Shown piece by piece: positions 36,601 to 42,465 of a stretch of DNA of 64,000 bases (the stretch's first letter is position 1; each line of letters opens with the position of its first letter). A program made the translations under genes and the position numbers. The notes beneath the pieces are model-generated. The model was not told the DNA's origin, made no database searches, and was given only the letters and a program-made list of their open reading frames with translations. This DNA comes from Mimachlamys varia (taxonomy: Eukaryota; Mollusca; Bivalvia; Pectinida; Pectinidae), in contig OX392542.1 in the NCBI GenBank assembly GCA_947623455.1, positions 14,701,625-14,765,624 on the forward strand, written 5' to 3'.

Positions 36601-38150
36601 TATTACTTTTACTCCAATGTACATTTATATTAATTTTACTCCAATGTACATTTATATTACTCTTACTCCAATGTACATTTATATTACTTTCACTCCATCC
36701 AATGTACATTTATATTACTTTACATAGTCTACATATATATATTCGCAATCTACACTGACATTTACTTGATAAACATTGTCCTGCAAACTAGAGTTATTTT
36801 CCAATAACTATACTTGAGAACGTACCAAACGTCGACAACAATACATGTGGGTGGAGCTATACAAATTATCCATTTCGAGTCACAATTGTATGACGTCATC
36901 AACAATGGACATGGGCGGAAAACAAATTAGAGAATACCAAAGCGTTAACCAAACCGATGTTAACCACGGCTTATGCAAACTTCATGCTGTTATATTTATT
37001 GAACCGTTTTCACGTTTGCAAATTTTAAAATGAAATCTATGTCCACAGATGTGGCTATTTTGAACAGAATAATTATGAACCATTTAGAGAATAATAGTGT
37101 ATAAATAAGAATTAGCCTTTGATTTTGTTTAGTTATGAGATCATAACTCCAATGGAGCAGTCACTGAACTGCAATTTTCCTCGTTCTCCATTGGATTTAT
37201 GACCTCTTAAACTAAACAAAATCAAAGTTTAATCTTTAATTATTAACAAATTAGTTTGAACCAAATGACATTAGGAGAATCGATGAAGCATTATTATTTT
37301 GACATTGTTGTATATATAATGATTGAACGACATTTTTCACATTCATGATGTATACAACACAACCCCGTGATAAATGTTATAAAGATGGATGTAACTAAAA
37401 AATAATAAAGAAAAAGTATATACCATTACATTGGTCTAAGCAGCAAAACATAACTAAACGGGAACATGATTTGCTGCCTCAGATCACCATAATATCCACT
37501 GAGTTGACAAGGCAACGGTTTAGCACGTCGGCCTCGCAGCTGTTCAATTAAATCAATTGCGAAATTAAGGGTCGATAACGTTACATATCGTGTCTCATGC
37601 AATGAGGAAACGATACTTTTCTATCCAATACTTATTCTCTTGTACTTTTGCAGGGGTCTCCATGTTAATATTTCCCTTTTATTCATATTTTACCCCTACT
37701 TTAATCGATTTTGAGTTCGGATTATGGTTTTGTTGACGCTTCAGTATTCTCTAATTGTTTTTATCGAGCCAGCCAAAAAAAGGGGCTACACTAACTGTAA
37801 TATGTCGATACAGTATTGAAACTATCAGTAGTTCAGGCTTCATATAATATAACGCAATACTTGTTACTTTGCGAATTACTGTGTGATATAATCGTTTTCG
37901 AAATAAATAAGGAAGTAGCAGTTTGAGAAATACTAAATTAAAGGTCATTTGTAGAATAGCTTGATAAATTGTACAAGCTATCGTTTATAATATATACTTA
38001 TCTCTATGAAATGGTCTGTGTGTAACGCTATTTCTTTTGTCTATTTGTAGCGAAGCCAATTTCATGCATATGAAGGAGGAATATGACCAGTTGGACGAAT
38101 ATGATCGCGTACATGAGCCAGAACCAGATTATGATACAACACCAATTTAG
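6627..38150 (+). CDS. large cadherin-superfamily receptor (about 16 EC repeats, one TM), 5' end missing
   Basis: Joined exons: 6627-6695, 7119-8422, 10458-10577, 13576-13716, 15644-17125, 17779-17962, 18425-18525, 19089-19253, 24484-24580, 25090-25386, 26098-26240, 27200-27329, 28213-28323, 28652-28869, 29782-29961, 30926-31037, 31993-32117, 33485-33618, 34240-34425, 35357-35462, 36045-36085, 38051-38150. All junctions are GT..AG and in phase, giving 1847 residues plus TAG. EC hallmarks recur: LDRE/LDYE, DxD, and linkers such as DINDNAPCF, DVNDNQPEF, DVNDNDPVF, DKNDNPPKF, DLDDNPPYF. One hydrophobic helix lies at residues 1742-1764, followed by an 82-residue tail ending DTTPI. EGF, laminin-G and classical catenin-binding regions are absent. 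The role inferred from the family is calcium-dependent adhesion or recognition at the plasma membrane. Signal peptide and first exon(s) are not identified. Orthology to a named protocadherin cannot be set by eye. Confidence 0.9.
7119..8422 (+). CDS. cadherin exon b: about four EC repeats
   Basis: This large 1304-base exon has a GTGTTTCAG acceptor and a GTAAGT donor. It covers residues 23-457 and spans the end of EC1, EC2 (from NFIETREV), EC3 (from KFSQEIPED), EC4 (from CVFQESFF) and the start of EC5 (from LDLTFAGT). Only the EC3/EC4 linker, NDVNNHPP, is near consensus. The other linkers (TVIPTINF, LIVRDKF, LKLTDENAN) have lost most calcium ligands, so this N-terminal part may be flexible or have weak calcium binding. 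Confidence 0.85.
8423..10457. other. cadherin intron with 52-bp tandem repeat
   Basis: About 2-kb intron. Between about 8862 and 9140 it holds four to five diverged copies of a 52-bp unit around GATCCATTCAATG and TATACTAGCTAGG. The remainder is AT-rich and shows nothing further. Confidence 0.8.
8862..9140. repeat. 52-bp minisatellite
   Basis: The unit contains GATCCATTCAATGTAAGTAG followed by CTATGGTATACTAGCTAGG and recurs at about 8862, 8914, 8966 and 9018, with a decayed copy after 9070. Several copies carry ATGTAAGTAG, which resembles a 5' splice site. Confidence 0.85.
10458..10577 (+). CDS. cadherin exon c: EC5 LDRE segment
   Basis: 120 bases, phase 0 at both ends, TTGTTCAAG acceptor and GTATGT donor. 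It encodes GEVTSQRILDREHLPPGFRD and then DDEDSCTIT. LDRE is the calcium-binding motif in the middle of an EC repeat. Residues 458-497. Confidence 0.85.
10662..11032 (-). mobile_element. 390-bp MITE family, copy 1 (inverted relative to copy 2)
   Basis: It is bounded by TTAAAGG and CTTTAA ends and shares the conserved interior of the other copies (GTACCGGTAAC, ACGCGTGTTTACAAAT, AACCTGAGTGGTAACTAACAAG when read on the minus strand). It lies in a cadherin intron. No coding capacity. Confidence 0.85.
12450..12522. repeat. hairpin inverted repeat
   Basis: Arms beginning CATTAAACTACATTCTG and ending CAGAATGCAGTTTAATG are near-perfect inverted copies with a short spacer. It looks like a fold-back element within the intron 10578-13575, which otherwise also holds a MITE copy and a poly-G run near 13103. 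Confidence 0.8.
13576..13716 (+). CDS. cadherin exon d: EC5/EC6 linker
   Basis: 141 bases, phase 0 at both ends. It encodes the G strand and linker TVTDINDNAPCF, then the start of EC6 with two cysteines (PCFRITDNC) and the acidic EGEITEEV. GTAAGT donor. Residues 498-544. Confidence 0.85.
14036..14830. repeat. 59-bp minisatellite in 118-bp higher-order repeat
   Basis: Fourteen or so 59-bp units fall largely into two types that alternate: type A with GCTCGTTAGTAACTCCCCTAG and type B with GCTAGGTAGATACTCATCTAA in the variable half, giving a 118-bp dimer. All share a core near CTCAGGTAAAATGACCTGAC. Copies 14510-14690 are type A only. Copies decay toward 14830. It lies in the intron 13717-15643. 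Confidence 0.92.
15644..17125 (+). CDS. cadherin exon e: main block of about five EC repeats
   Basis: This 1482-base exon (residues 545-1038) covers the end of EC6, then EC7, EC8, EC9 and most of EC10. Linkers in order are VLDVNDNQPEF, IDDVNDNDPVF, VFDKNDNPPKF and an aberrant SSSDSGVAGVRF that lacks the DxNDN motif. EC7 and EC8 contain textbook ATDKDTG/ATDADEG, IDRE/LDYE and DGG or DSG motifs, so calcium binding is expected here. Acceptor TTTGCAG, donor GTAAGT. Several NxS/T sites suggest N-glycosylation. Confidence 0.95.
17126..17778. other. cadherin intron, nothing recognised
   Basis: 653 bases of AT-rich intron with an AAACAAACAAAA run near 17575-17600. No repeat family or RNA seen. Confidence 0.7.
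17779..17962 (+). CDS. cadherin exon f: EC10/EC11 linker
   Basis: Encodes VTINVTDVNEPPRF and the EC11 start ending ISYSLIKQEPIS. The linker reads DVNEPP in place of DVNDNPP, a mild loss of calcium ligands. It leaves in phase 1. Residues 1039-1099. Confidence 0.9.
18121..18228. repeat. intronic inverted repeat
   Basis: ATAACACAACCAGTA at 18121 is mirrored by TACTGGTTGTGTTA ending at about 18228. Internal sequence is also partly complementary (GTTACGTTTCCATGACAAC against TAGTCATCGAAACGTCAC). Probable small MITE. Confidence 0.7.
18425..18525 (+). CDS. cadherin exon g: EC11 core
   Basis: Encodes LFNFDVNSTNGTISVVRALD then YEAVKRYNITIE, the strand D-E segment of an EC repeat with an LDYE motif. 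Phases 2 in and 0 out. Residues 1100-1133. Confidence 0.88.
18526..19088. other. cadherin intron, nothing recognised
   Basis: 563 bases with no recognisable repeat, RNA or exon. Confidence 0.6.
19089..19253 (+). CDS. cadherin exon h: EC11/EC12 linker
   Basis: Encodes VQDKGTPDHL, the linker VIVNDVNDNPSTF and the start of EC12 with IKIKEDTPLDSV. 165 bases, phase 0. Residues 1134-1188. Confidence 0.88.
19752..20527 (+). mobile_element. dispersed repeat ending in a GCCCACC hairpin
   Basis: It begins AACCAAGAGATCCCAGCGGG and ends with GACGGACGACGGACGC followed by a terminal hairpin AGCCCACCATCTGATG..TGGGCT. Inside are three direct copies, about 150 bp apart, of GGGAACCAACAAATGAAAT followed by GATCCATCCAGTA (20084, 20229, 20384). 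A second diverged copy lies at 59160-59552. It has the look of a non-autonomous element, but I cannot assign a class. Confidence 0.7.
21034..21204. repeat. tandem duplication of about 86 bp
   Basis: Two adjacent copies share GTTGTGGATTTTTT, ACTG(T/C)CCATTTAGCATTTCT and TTCCATGGCTG. No coding meaning. Confidence 0.8.
23456..23848 (+). mobile_element. 390-bp MITE family, copy 2
   Basis: TTAAAGGCCCAATATATGTAAC at the left end mirrors GTTACGAATATTGGGCCTTTAA at the right end. The flanking or terminal TTAA may be part of the inverted repeat or the target duplication. Interior shared with the other copies. No open frame of note. Confidence 0.9.
24484..24580 (+). CDS. cadherin exon i: EC12 part
   Basis: Encodes VLDFAIHDNDGRLGFQESKL and VIEQNGCPLKP. 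HDND resembles the DxD calcium loop of an EC repeat. TTTCTTCAG acceptor, GTAGGA donor. Residues 1189-1220. Confidence 0.82.
25090..25386 (+). CDS. cadherin exon j: EC12 end, linker, EC13 start
   Basis: 297 bases encode ATLDYESQTSYVCVIKVTN, the linker KILDVNDNSPQTY and then INATDADSDENSRLVYNF. LDYE, DVNDN and DADSDEN are canonical calcium-binding elements. Residues 1221-1319. Confidence 0.92.
25387..26097. other. cadherin intron, nothing recognised
   Basis: 711 bases, AT-rich, no repeat family or RNA seen. The 509-base intron 24581-25089 is likewise empty. Confidence 0.6.
26098..26240 (+). CDS. cadherin exon k: EC13 C-terminal half
   Basis: Encodes FFGIDPSKGSISIIRNL and LQVKVSDSGNPPLSNTTE. 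The F-G strands and the DSGNPPLS turn are typical EC. Phase 2 in and 0 out. Residues 1320-1367. Confidence 0.88.
26241..27199. other. cadherin intron, nothing recognised
   Basis: 959 bases. A local near-palindrome with GACGTCGTTTATAACGTCG occurs near 26677. No exon or RNA was found. Confidence 0.6.
27200..27329 (+). CDS. cadherin exon l: degenerate linker into EC14
   Basis: Encodes VVINIISNNTEPWFPGQDSE and a Cys, then INPNLNYRSGIQEEYGTGA. The EC13/EC14 linker NNTEPWF has lost the DxNDN consensus. Residues 1368-1410, leaving in phase 1. Confidence 0.82.
27561..27917 (+). mobile_element. 390-bp MITE family, copy 3
   Basis: Starts TTAAAGGCCCTATATTCGTA and ends GTTACGTGTATTGGGCCTTT. The interior is slightly shorter than in copy 2 but collinear with it. 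It lies in the cadherin intron 27330-28212. Confidence 0.9.
28213..28323 (+). CDS. cadherin exon m: cysteine-containing EC14 segment
   Basis: Encodes NEPISNSLLPVTACDKVEGE and FVTCNCSYRFVDGPN. Three closely spaced cysteines (C..CNC) are unusual in an EC repeat and may form an intradomain disulfide. Phase 1 in and out. Residues 1411-1447. Confidence 0.8.
28652..28869 (+). CDS. cadherin exon n: EC14 end and canonical linker
   Basis: Encodes FDIDTRTGMVRQIKPVDRE, then ITATDHGYPPR and the linker ADLDDNPPYF before KKHRYQFDVPN. All of the DRE, ATDHG and DLDDNPP elements are present. Residues 1448-1520. Confidence 0.93.
28870..29781. other. cadherin intron
   Basis: 912 bases. A stretch near 28960-29050 (TATTTTCGCG, TTTTTCGCTT, CTATTTTCGCGC) resembles the interior of fold-back elements also seen near 32430-32630 and 51160-51230. 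No exon. Confidence 0.55.
29782..29961 (+). CDS. cadherin exon o: EC15 N-terminal half
   Basis: 180 bases, phase 0 at both ends. Encodes NRHVGDPIGYLRANDPDYGE then NAIATYTMLEN and SGNFSVSKPL. ANDPDYGENA is the canonical DxDxGxN calcium loop. Residues 1521-1580. Confidence 0.9.
29962..30925. other. cadherin intron with tRNA-like and low-copy repeat segments
   Basis: Contains a tRNA-like segment near 30336-30390 (TTGATCTAGTGATAGG and GACGGGTCGAG resemble A and B boxes). Diverged direct repeats around GTGAACCGA and GGTAACxAGGTCAC follow at 30480-30880. These are probably remnants of SINE or LINE sequence. Confidence 0.4.
30926..31037 (+). CDS. cadherin exon p: EC15 end with degenerate linker
   Basis: Encodes MLFEATGVTTKTFTGATLVE and FKVFFDDPNKSSPTFNQ. 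The DDPNKSSPTF linker keeps acidic residues and the Pro-x-Phe but not DxNDN. Residues 1581-1617, leaving in phase 1. Confidence 0.82.
31077..31507 (+). mobile_element. 390-bp MITE family, copy 4, internally duplicated
   Basis: It has the family's left end and a right end with TATTGGGCCTTTAA. The internal segment from GAAAATAATTC through GTTTACAxATAC occurs twice, and a long poly-G run (about 31286-31312) sits at the start of the second copy. This suggests slippage or gene conversion within the element. Confidence 0.88.
31993..32117 (+). CDS. cadherin exon q: EC16 N-terminal half
   Basis: Encodes VYAVTIPFSATKDYMIGQYI, AVDADEGIYGELEY and HLESTRW. VDADEG is a standard DxD loop. Phase 2 in and 0 out. 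Residues 1618-1659. Confidence 0.88.
32118..33484. other. cadherin intron with tandem units and a SINE
   Basis: Near 32130-32250 a unit of about 42 bp (AAATCAATAAAGCCATAA, TTCATCAATATGT) occurs about three times. The middle has a fold-back-like stretch with TTTTCGCGG and TTGCGCTAAAATA. The SINE at 33032-33243 follows. Confidence 0.65.
33032..33243 (-). mobile_element. tRNA-headed SINE, minus orientation
   Basis: Read on the minus strand it begins GGCCGTGGTGGCCGAGTTG and continues to a B-box-like GGGTTGCGAGTTCGAA, a class II (Leu/Ser-like) tRNA head. A body and a tail of TGTTAATAAGACGTTAAAC and A/C-rich sequence follow. The tail also ends the element at 58100-58612. I recall this family as common in bivalves; that is from memory. 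Confidence 0.8.
33485..33618 (+). CDS. cadherin exon r: EC16 C-terminal half
   Basis: Encodes ETFVVDSKSGMISLQHD, then VILTLVATDGGIPSKTG. The ATDGGIPS turn before the last EC strand is diagnostic. It leaves in phase 2 at a GTAGGT donor. Residues 1660-1703. Confidence 0.92.
33619..34239. other. cadherin intron, nothing recognised
   Basis: 621 bases, AT-rich. No repeat family or exon recognised. Confidence 0.6.
34240..34425 (+). CDS. cadherin exon s: membrane-proximal stalk and transmembrane helix
   Basis: Encodes the last EC strand (CLINITLTGLKEKG), a short polar stalk rich in Asn, Asp and Lys, and a hydrophobic helix starting LYVVIAVAACLLLILV and ending FLVMFSR. The Arg stop-transfer signal crosses the exon junction. 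This is the only membrane span in the gene, making a type I protein with the tail inside the cell. Confidence 0.93.
34507..34578 (+). repeat. tRNA-like fragment (SINE head or tRNA pseudogene)
   Basis: GGTAAAGTTGTTAACCATCTG and CCGGGGTTCCACCCCCG resemble the D-arm/A-box and T-arm/B-box of a tRNA. No clean acceptor stem closes, so it is not called a tRNA gene. Confidence 0.45.
35357..35462 (+). CDS. cadherin exon t: cytoplasmic tail, first part
   Basis: Encodes RNRVVLTKYNMSQQRLSTLQ, DPYDLKNESYQRLSKQ. Basic membrane-proximal residues are followed by a polar stretch. No catenin-binding consensus is evident. TTTCACAG acceptor, phase 0 out at GTAAAT. Confidence 0.88.
35497..35770 (+). mobile_element. 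truncated copy of the long-TIR MITE
   Basis: Begins GCTAGATATCCAGGAGTTACG about 35 bases after the exon donor and carries TATGTCATGGCAAAACTGAA, as in the element at 57291-57626. The right end GGATATCGAGGATG is kept, but the inner part of the right inverted repeat is missing. Confidence 0.7.
36045..36085 (+). CDS. cadherin exon u: 41-base tail micro-exon
   Basis: Encodes RSSGEYNKSLDYG plus two bases of a split Phe codon. TAATCTACAG acceptor and GTAAGT donor. The phase joins 35357-35462 to 38051-38150 in frame. Confidence 0.85.
36090..36725. repeat. 27-bp minisatellite directly downstream of a 5' splice site
   Basis: About 23 copies of a unit near TTTATATTACTTTTACTCCA plus ATGTACA, mostly 27 bp, with some of 28 or 26. 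The array starts a few bases after the GTAAGT at 36086. Because 27 is a multiple of three, long open frames cross it (Y/F/L/H-rich); they are artefacts of the repeat. Confidence 0.95.
36726..38050. other. rest of the last cadherin intron
   Basis: Contains the inverted repeat at 37118-37229 and a weak tRNA-like segment near 37508-37575. The C-tract and AT-rich remainder hold no exon. Confidence 0.55.
37118..37229. repeat. fold-back element
   Basis: Arms starting CTTTGATTTTGTTTAG and ending CTAAACAAAATCAAAG are mirrored. The mirror continues inward (AACTCCAATGGA against TCCATTGGATTT) with a short central loop. Confidence 0.85.
38051..38150 (+). CDS. cadherin terminal exon: acidic Tyr-rich C-terminus
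   Basis: Encodes EANFMHMKEEYDQLDEYDRV then HEPEPDYDTTPI and TAG at 38148-38150. YDQL and YDRV fit the YxxΦ sorting pattern, and the terminal T-P-I fits a class I PDZ-ligand pattern. These are motif matches only. Confidence 0.9.
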
Positions 38151-40100
38151 CAATATATCGCTTGAAAAATACTTTAAACAAAATATCAACACATAGTTCA
38201 TTTTGATTGGGATATACATGTATGGTCTTTATATCTCTGTTTTTGTTAAACATGGGGATATAAGTATTTTTCAAAACCACATTGTTACACTGGCTTTGTA
38301 AGAACTTATTGTAACATCCATATATAGATTTTAGACTGGTTTCTGTAGACCTATCCCCCCCCCCCCCAAAAAAAAGAAAAACCTCCTAAACATGTTGAAC
38401 ATATTTTGTTTAAAGCTTACTCAGGTGTGAAAGGGCCGTGTCATCGAATTGATTTGTTATTATTACATTGCAGAACTTTTTTGATGGAAGCTCTCAGCTA
38501 CCGTGTTTGGTATGATTTTAACGAGTTTATTGATTATTGTTAAAAATATCTTTTTATTATTGTATAGTTGTATTCAAATGCCACTTATAATTATAAATCA
38601 CAATAATTTCTACTTAATGACATACTATGAAAAACTGCATTTTTTTCTAAATACGAAGTAAGTTAAAAATGTATTATTTCATATACTATGTTTGTGTTTA
38701 TGTCTTGTATGAAGTAAGATATTACCTTATGCTACAGCTTCATTCTGAATACAAAGTAAGACAATATCTAATGCTAGAGCTTCATTCTGAATACGAAGTA
38801 AGACGATATCTTATGCTAGTGTTTCAGTCTGAATACAAAGTAAAACATTATTATTCGAGTTTCAATTTTAGCATTACAAGCAGACAGTTCATGTATTTTT
38901 CTTAACGATAATGCTACCCGGTGCATTTTTTCTCTTTTATAACCGATTAATTGGTACAAGGAATGCAGGCAAGATTTTAGTACATTTTAGTTTATGTGGA
39001 GAATTGACAGACACACATTAATCCTATACCCACAGCTAATACAAACGACACCGGACCTTCAATTTGAAACAATTTGTAATTTCGCAATTTGAAGTGTAAT
39101 GACAGAATAAAGATTAATTTGACTTAACGATTTTCTAGCTCATTAGTAAAATTATAACAACCCATAAAACAGTGGTAGATACTGCAAAAAAGCAGCAGGG
39201 ACGGACAAAACTAAGCTATATAGAGAAACGATAAAATAAGGTTACGTGTTGTTTTAACATTGTATCATAGATGTTCCTAATAAAGTAGCATCATATTATT
39301 GTATGTATATAGATTTGCTTAGCATAGTTAATTCGTGTATGGTAGTTGTACTTATAATTAGTTTAATCAGCTTGAGAGCGCATTTGTATACGTCTCGATC
39401 TTAGACTCTTAGAAAAATTGGAAAAAATTAACAACATATTATCCAGTATTCATTTTGGTTATAAACTGCACAGATGTTCATTTCTAAAATTTTTTTCGAT
39501 ATCATCCTGTTTCAATATGCAGCGTATGAGTTGATAAACGTATTCTAGTAAAAGCAATTCTATGAAGTTTTTGGATAAACATAGTCTGCTTAATAAATTG
39601 CACTGGGCTACTAGACTGGCTCCCGTCTCTAGATTAGTATACAGATATTGAAAACAAAATAGTTAAAAAATGTTGATCACTTGGATGGAAACAAGCTATA
39701 TAGCTCGTGTTAGTCCACTCCTTTCAATTGGAATTTACTATAATTGTTGAGATAGGCCAAATTGACAATGTACAAATGTGAATGAGATTTTGTATAAAAA
39801 AAATCAATGCTACATAGATTGGCTCCCATATATAAAGTGGAGGGCTGTTTTTGCTAACAAGCACACGCCGCTGTACAGTATTTTATTAACACAATGTATA
39901 TTTTATATATCATGTACATAAATATGACTTGTTCCGGTATTGAAATCAAAAGAAACTCATATTGAGACTCATTGAAGTATATGAGCCTGTATTCACCTTG
40001 CCCATTATATTCCATTTGAATTAGCACTAATGATCATTTAGTATTCGAAGTCATTATGATATCCAGTAAATTATGCTGAATTCACATTCCACTTGTTCAT
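38151..40100. other. 3' flank of the cadherin gene
   Basis: Presumed 3' untranslated and flanking sequence. An AATAAA at 39106-39111 is a possible poly(A) signal about 950 bases past the stop. A poly-C run lies near 38347. A 42-bp tandem repeat occupies 38711-38860. No further gene. Confidence 0.5.
38711..38860. repeat. 42-bp tandem repeat
   Basis: Three to four copies of a unit with GAAGTAAGA, ATATCTTATGCTAG and TTCATTCTGAATAC. The multiple-of-three period again leaves an open frame across it. Confidence 0.85.
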
Positions 40101-40900
40101 AATATATATACTATTATATATTGAATAGTTTATTATATTAACTGTCTACTGCTACATCCTTTTGTAAATGAATTGTTCATTTTTATATCAATAAATGTAC
40201 TTTTACCTTTATTTGCTTTGTATATTACATCTATATTATAACACAAGAGATCCGATTTACAGAAGTTGGATCTTATCTCTTCTTTCCATTGTAGTTGCTC
40301 TAAATTATATGAAATGTGAGATTTCTTCGTGAGTAAGAGCAATTTTTTGAGGTTTCAACCGTTAAATCGAAGTTGGTCGACTGCCAGCATTTGCCCTTGA
40401 ACCTTAGCAAAGCGTAGTACTATTCAAGTTACACGCGTAATCCAAGATTGACGTCGACCAAGAACGTTATAAATGATGAAGTGATTGAAGACATCGATAT
40501 CGAAAGATTGAAGTGTGTGTGTGTACGTGTATGATTTTGTTCGTTTCAATCAAGTACTATCGCCCAAGAGATGTGGGTGTTTTTTGTCATGGTGTAGTGT
40601 CATTACCTCACTTCTCACTTTGAGAACGTGGCATTTACTTGGATGCAACCTATATTTACATAATGAGTATCATTGGAAAAGCGAATACGCTTACCCTTCC
40701 GGAACACAGAACCGCGGTCTTCTTGCGAGAAAACACGTCTTCTCGTATATGTTACCGCCAAGTGATGACGACGTCAACAATCGATAACGTCTTTAACAAT
40801 CAGCGCGTCGCATTGAACCACGTGATTTCCGGTCCAAGTTCAACTTCTCAACCAATCAAAAGTCCGGAAGGTCATAGACCACTAGTGGTATATGATTTAA

Positions 40901-41053
40901 GACTCTTTCATATGCGTGTATGTAGGATAGGGATATTCCACCCGAGGGGTCATAAAATGTGGTGAAACCCGAGGCTTGCCGAGGGTTTTACCACATTTTG
41001 TGATCCCGAGGGTGGAATATCACTATCCTGCATACACACATAATGAAAGAGTC
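40901..41053. mobile_element. near-perfect 150-bp palindrome (hairpin MITE)
   Basis: The arms share GACTCTTTCAT..., GGATAG.GATATTCCACCC and TGTGGT.AAACCC and meet at a short CGAGGCTTGCCGAGG centre. The outer edges GACTCTTTCA and TGAAAGAGTC are exact inverse copies. Confidence 0.92.
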
Positions 41054-42068
41054 TTTTTCTTTCATATCAACTACCCGAATAAGCTAAAAAAAACATGAAA
41101 ATATGTTTAAACAGGCAACCATTTTGAAATTTCAATTTTTTCCTTGAGCTTTAGAATTAGACAGCGAGTTTAAGCATATCCTATATTTGCAAACAAAGTT
41201 TGCGTAGAAAAATTAATCTCCTCTTCCTGGTGTTTATGGTTAAAATTTTGTGAAAGGTTTTAATTTTATCACGTCGTCGTTTTCTCTTTCCGGCATCAGA
41301 ATTTACCGTATTCGTGACGTCACGTCATTGTTGAGCCGTTGTGACGTCACGTCGCGTGAAATGCTATGTAAGATAGATTTTTCTTACATAGCTTTCTTAC
41401 ATGGGCAATCTCTATCCAACGTGGCGAGATAAGAGAGAACATATATTTATCCAACAGTCAGCACGTTATACAAGGGTCTGAAAGTGGAATAAGCTAGGGT
41501 GTCGTGGAAGAAACGAGCCCGTTGCTGATGTATGCGACTGAAAACGTTTTTATGTATAATTTTATCTTTCACGGTGAACTTAAAACAAAAACAATCTTGA
41601 TAATTATTAATATATCATCAGCACTCATCTCACACTTGCTGATGTAGATGATAAAGTGTGTCGGAAATATGAAGTGTTTAAGGACCCACAAACCAAAAAT
41701 TCACTATTCCCTGCTCCAATAATCCCATAGAATGTTCAAAGGTCATTGAAGCATCTTCCTATCCATAAGTACACTTCAGATCACAAAATGTGGGAACAAT
41801 AGGTCCCATGTTTTTTCTACCATTAAATGTAGAAACATATTTAATGGTGATGGTAGGACCCAAAACACCACAGAACAAGACAAATCATTTATGAATCATT
41901 TTATATCAAATTTAATAGATAAGTTTTGTAGTAGGTACAAATAAACAAAACATTGAAATAAATTATGACTGGAATCACTTATACAAAAACATAAAATGAC
42001 TATAGTTACTACTTCTACAGATGGCATAGACACATTTGTAATGACGGTACTACATATTTAAGCAATGG

Positions 42069-42211
42069 ATGTTTTAGCAAATGTTGTTACAGTCCTATAA
42101 CATGCATTGCTATAATTGATGACAAAATTGATGAAGTCTGGTAGTTTTATGTTAGTTTGCTAGCAATAGCAATGTGTGTTATAGGACTGTAACAATATTT
42201 GCTAAAACATT
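42069..42211. mobile_element. 143-bp MITE with about 45-bp terminal inverted repeats, copy A
   Basis: The left end ATGTTTTAGCAAATGTTGTT and the right end AATATTTGCTAAAACAT are inverted copies that extend through CAGTCCTATAACA/TGTTATAGGACTG. The same element occurs at 49168-49318. Confidence 0.9.
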
Positions 42212-42325
42212 CATTACTTATACTGTATTATCACGAATAGTTTTTTGGACATGAAATCAAGTGAAGACAACTATTAAACTGATGTCAAAAAATAAATAGA
42301 TGACGTCACAATAGCAAATATTGTT

Positions 42326-42465
42326 ACTAATCTATTATGGCCCTTCCCCGAGGGCACTTTTCTCGTCGAGTGCTGTCTTAGCGCCCGTCAGGCGAAGGAC
42401 TATACCACCCCAGACAGCACTATAAGAGAACTGTTCCCGACGGAAAGGGACATAATAGATTTAGT
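42326..42465. mobile_element. 140-bp fold-back MITE
   Basis: ACTAATCTATTATGGCCCTT and AGGGACATAATAGATTTAGT are terminal inverted repeats. The inner CGAGTGCTGTCT is mirrored by AGACAGCACT. Confidence 0.88.

Noticed and set aside
36090..36758. 222-codon and related open frames (Tyr/Leu/Phe/His-rich)
   Set aside because: Produced by a 27-bp tandem repeat whose period is a multiple of three; no start context or domain.
40515..40965. Two overlapping open frames of 90 and 108 codons
   Set aside because: They run into the palindromic MITE at 40901-41053 and have no recognisable domain.
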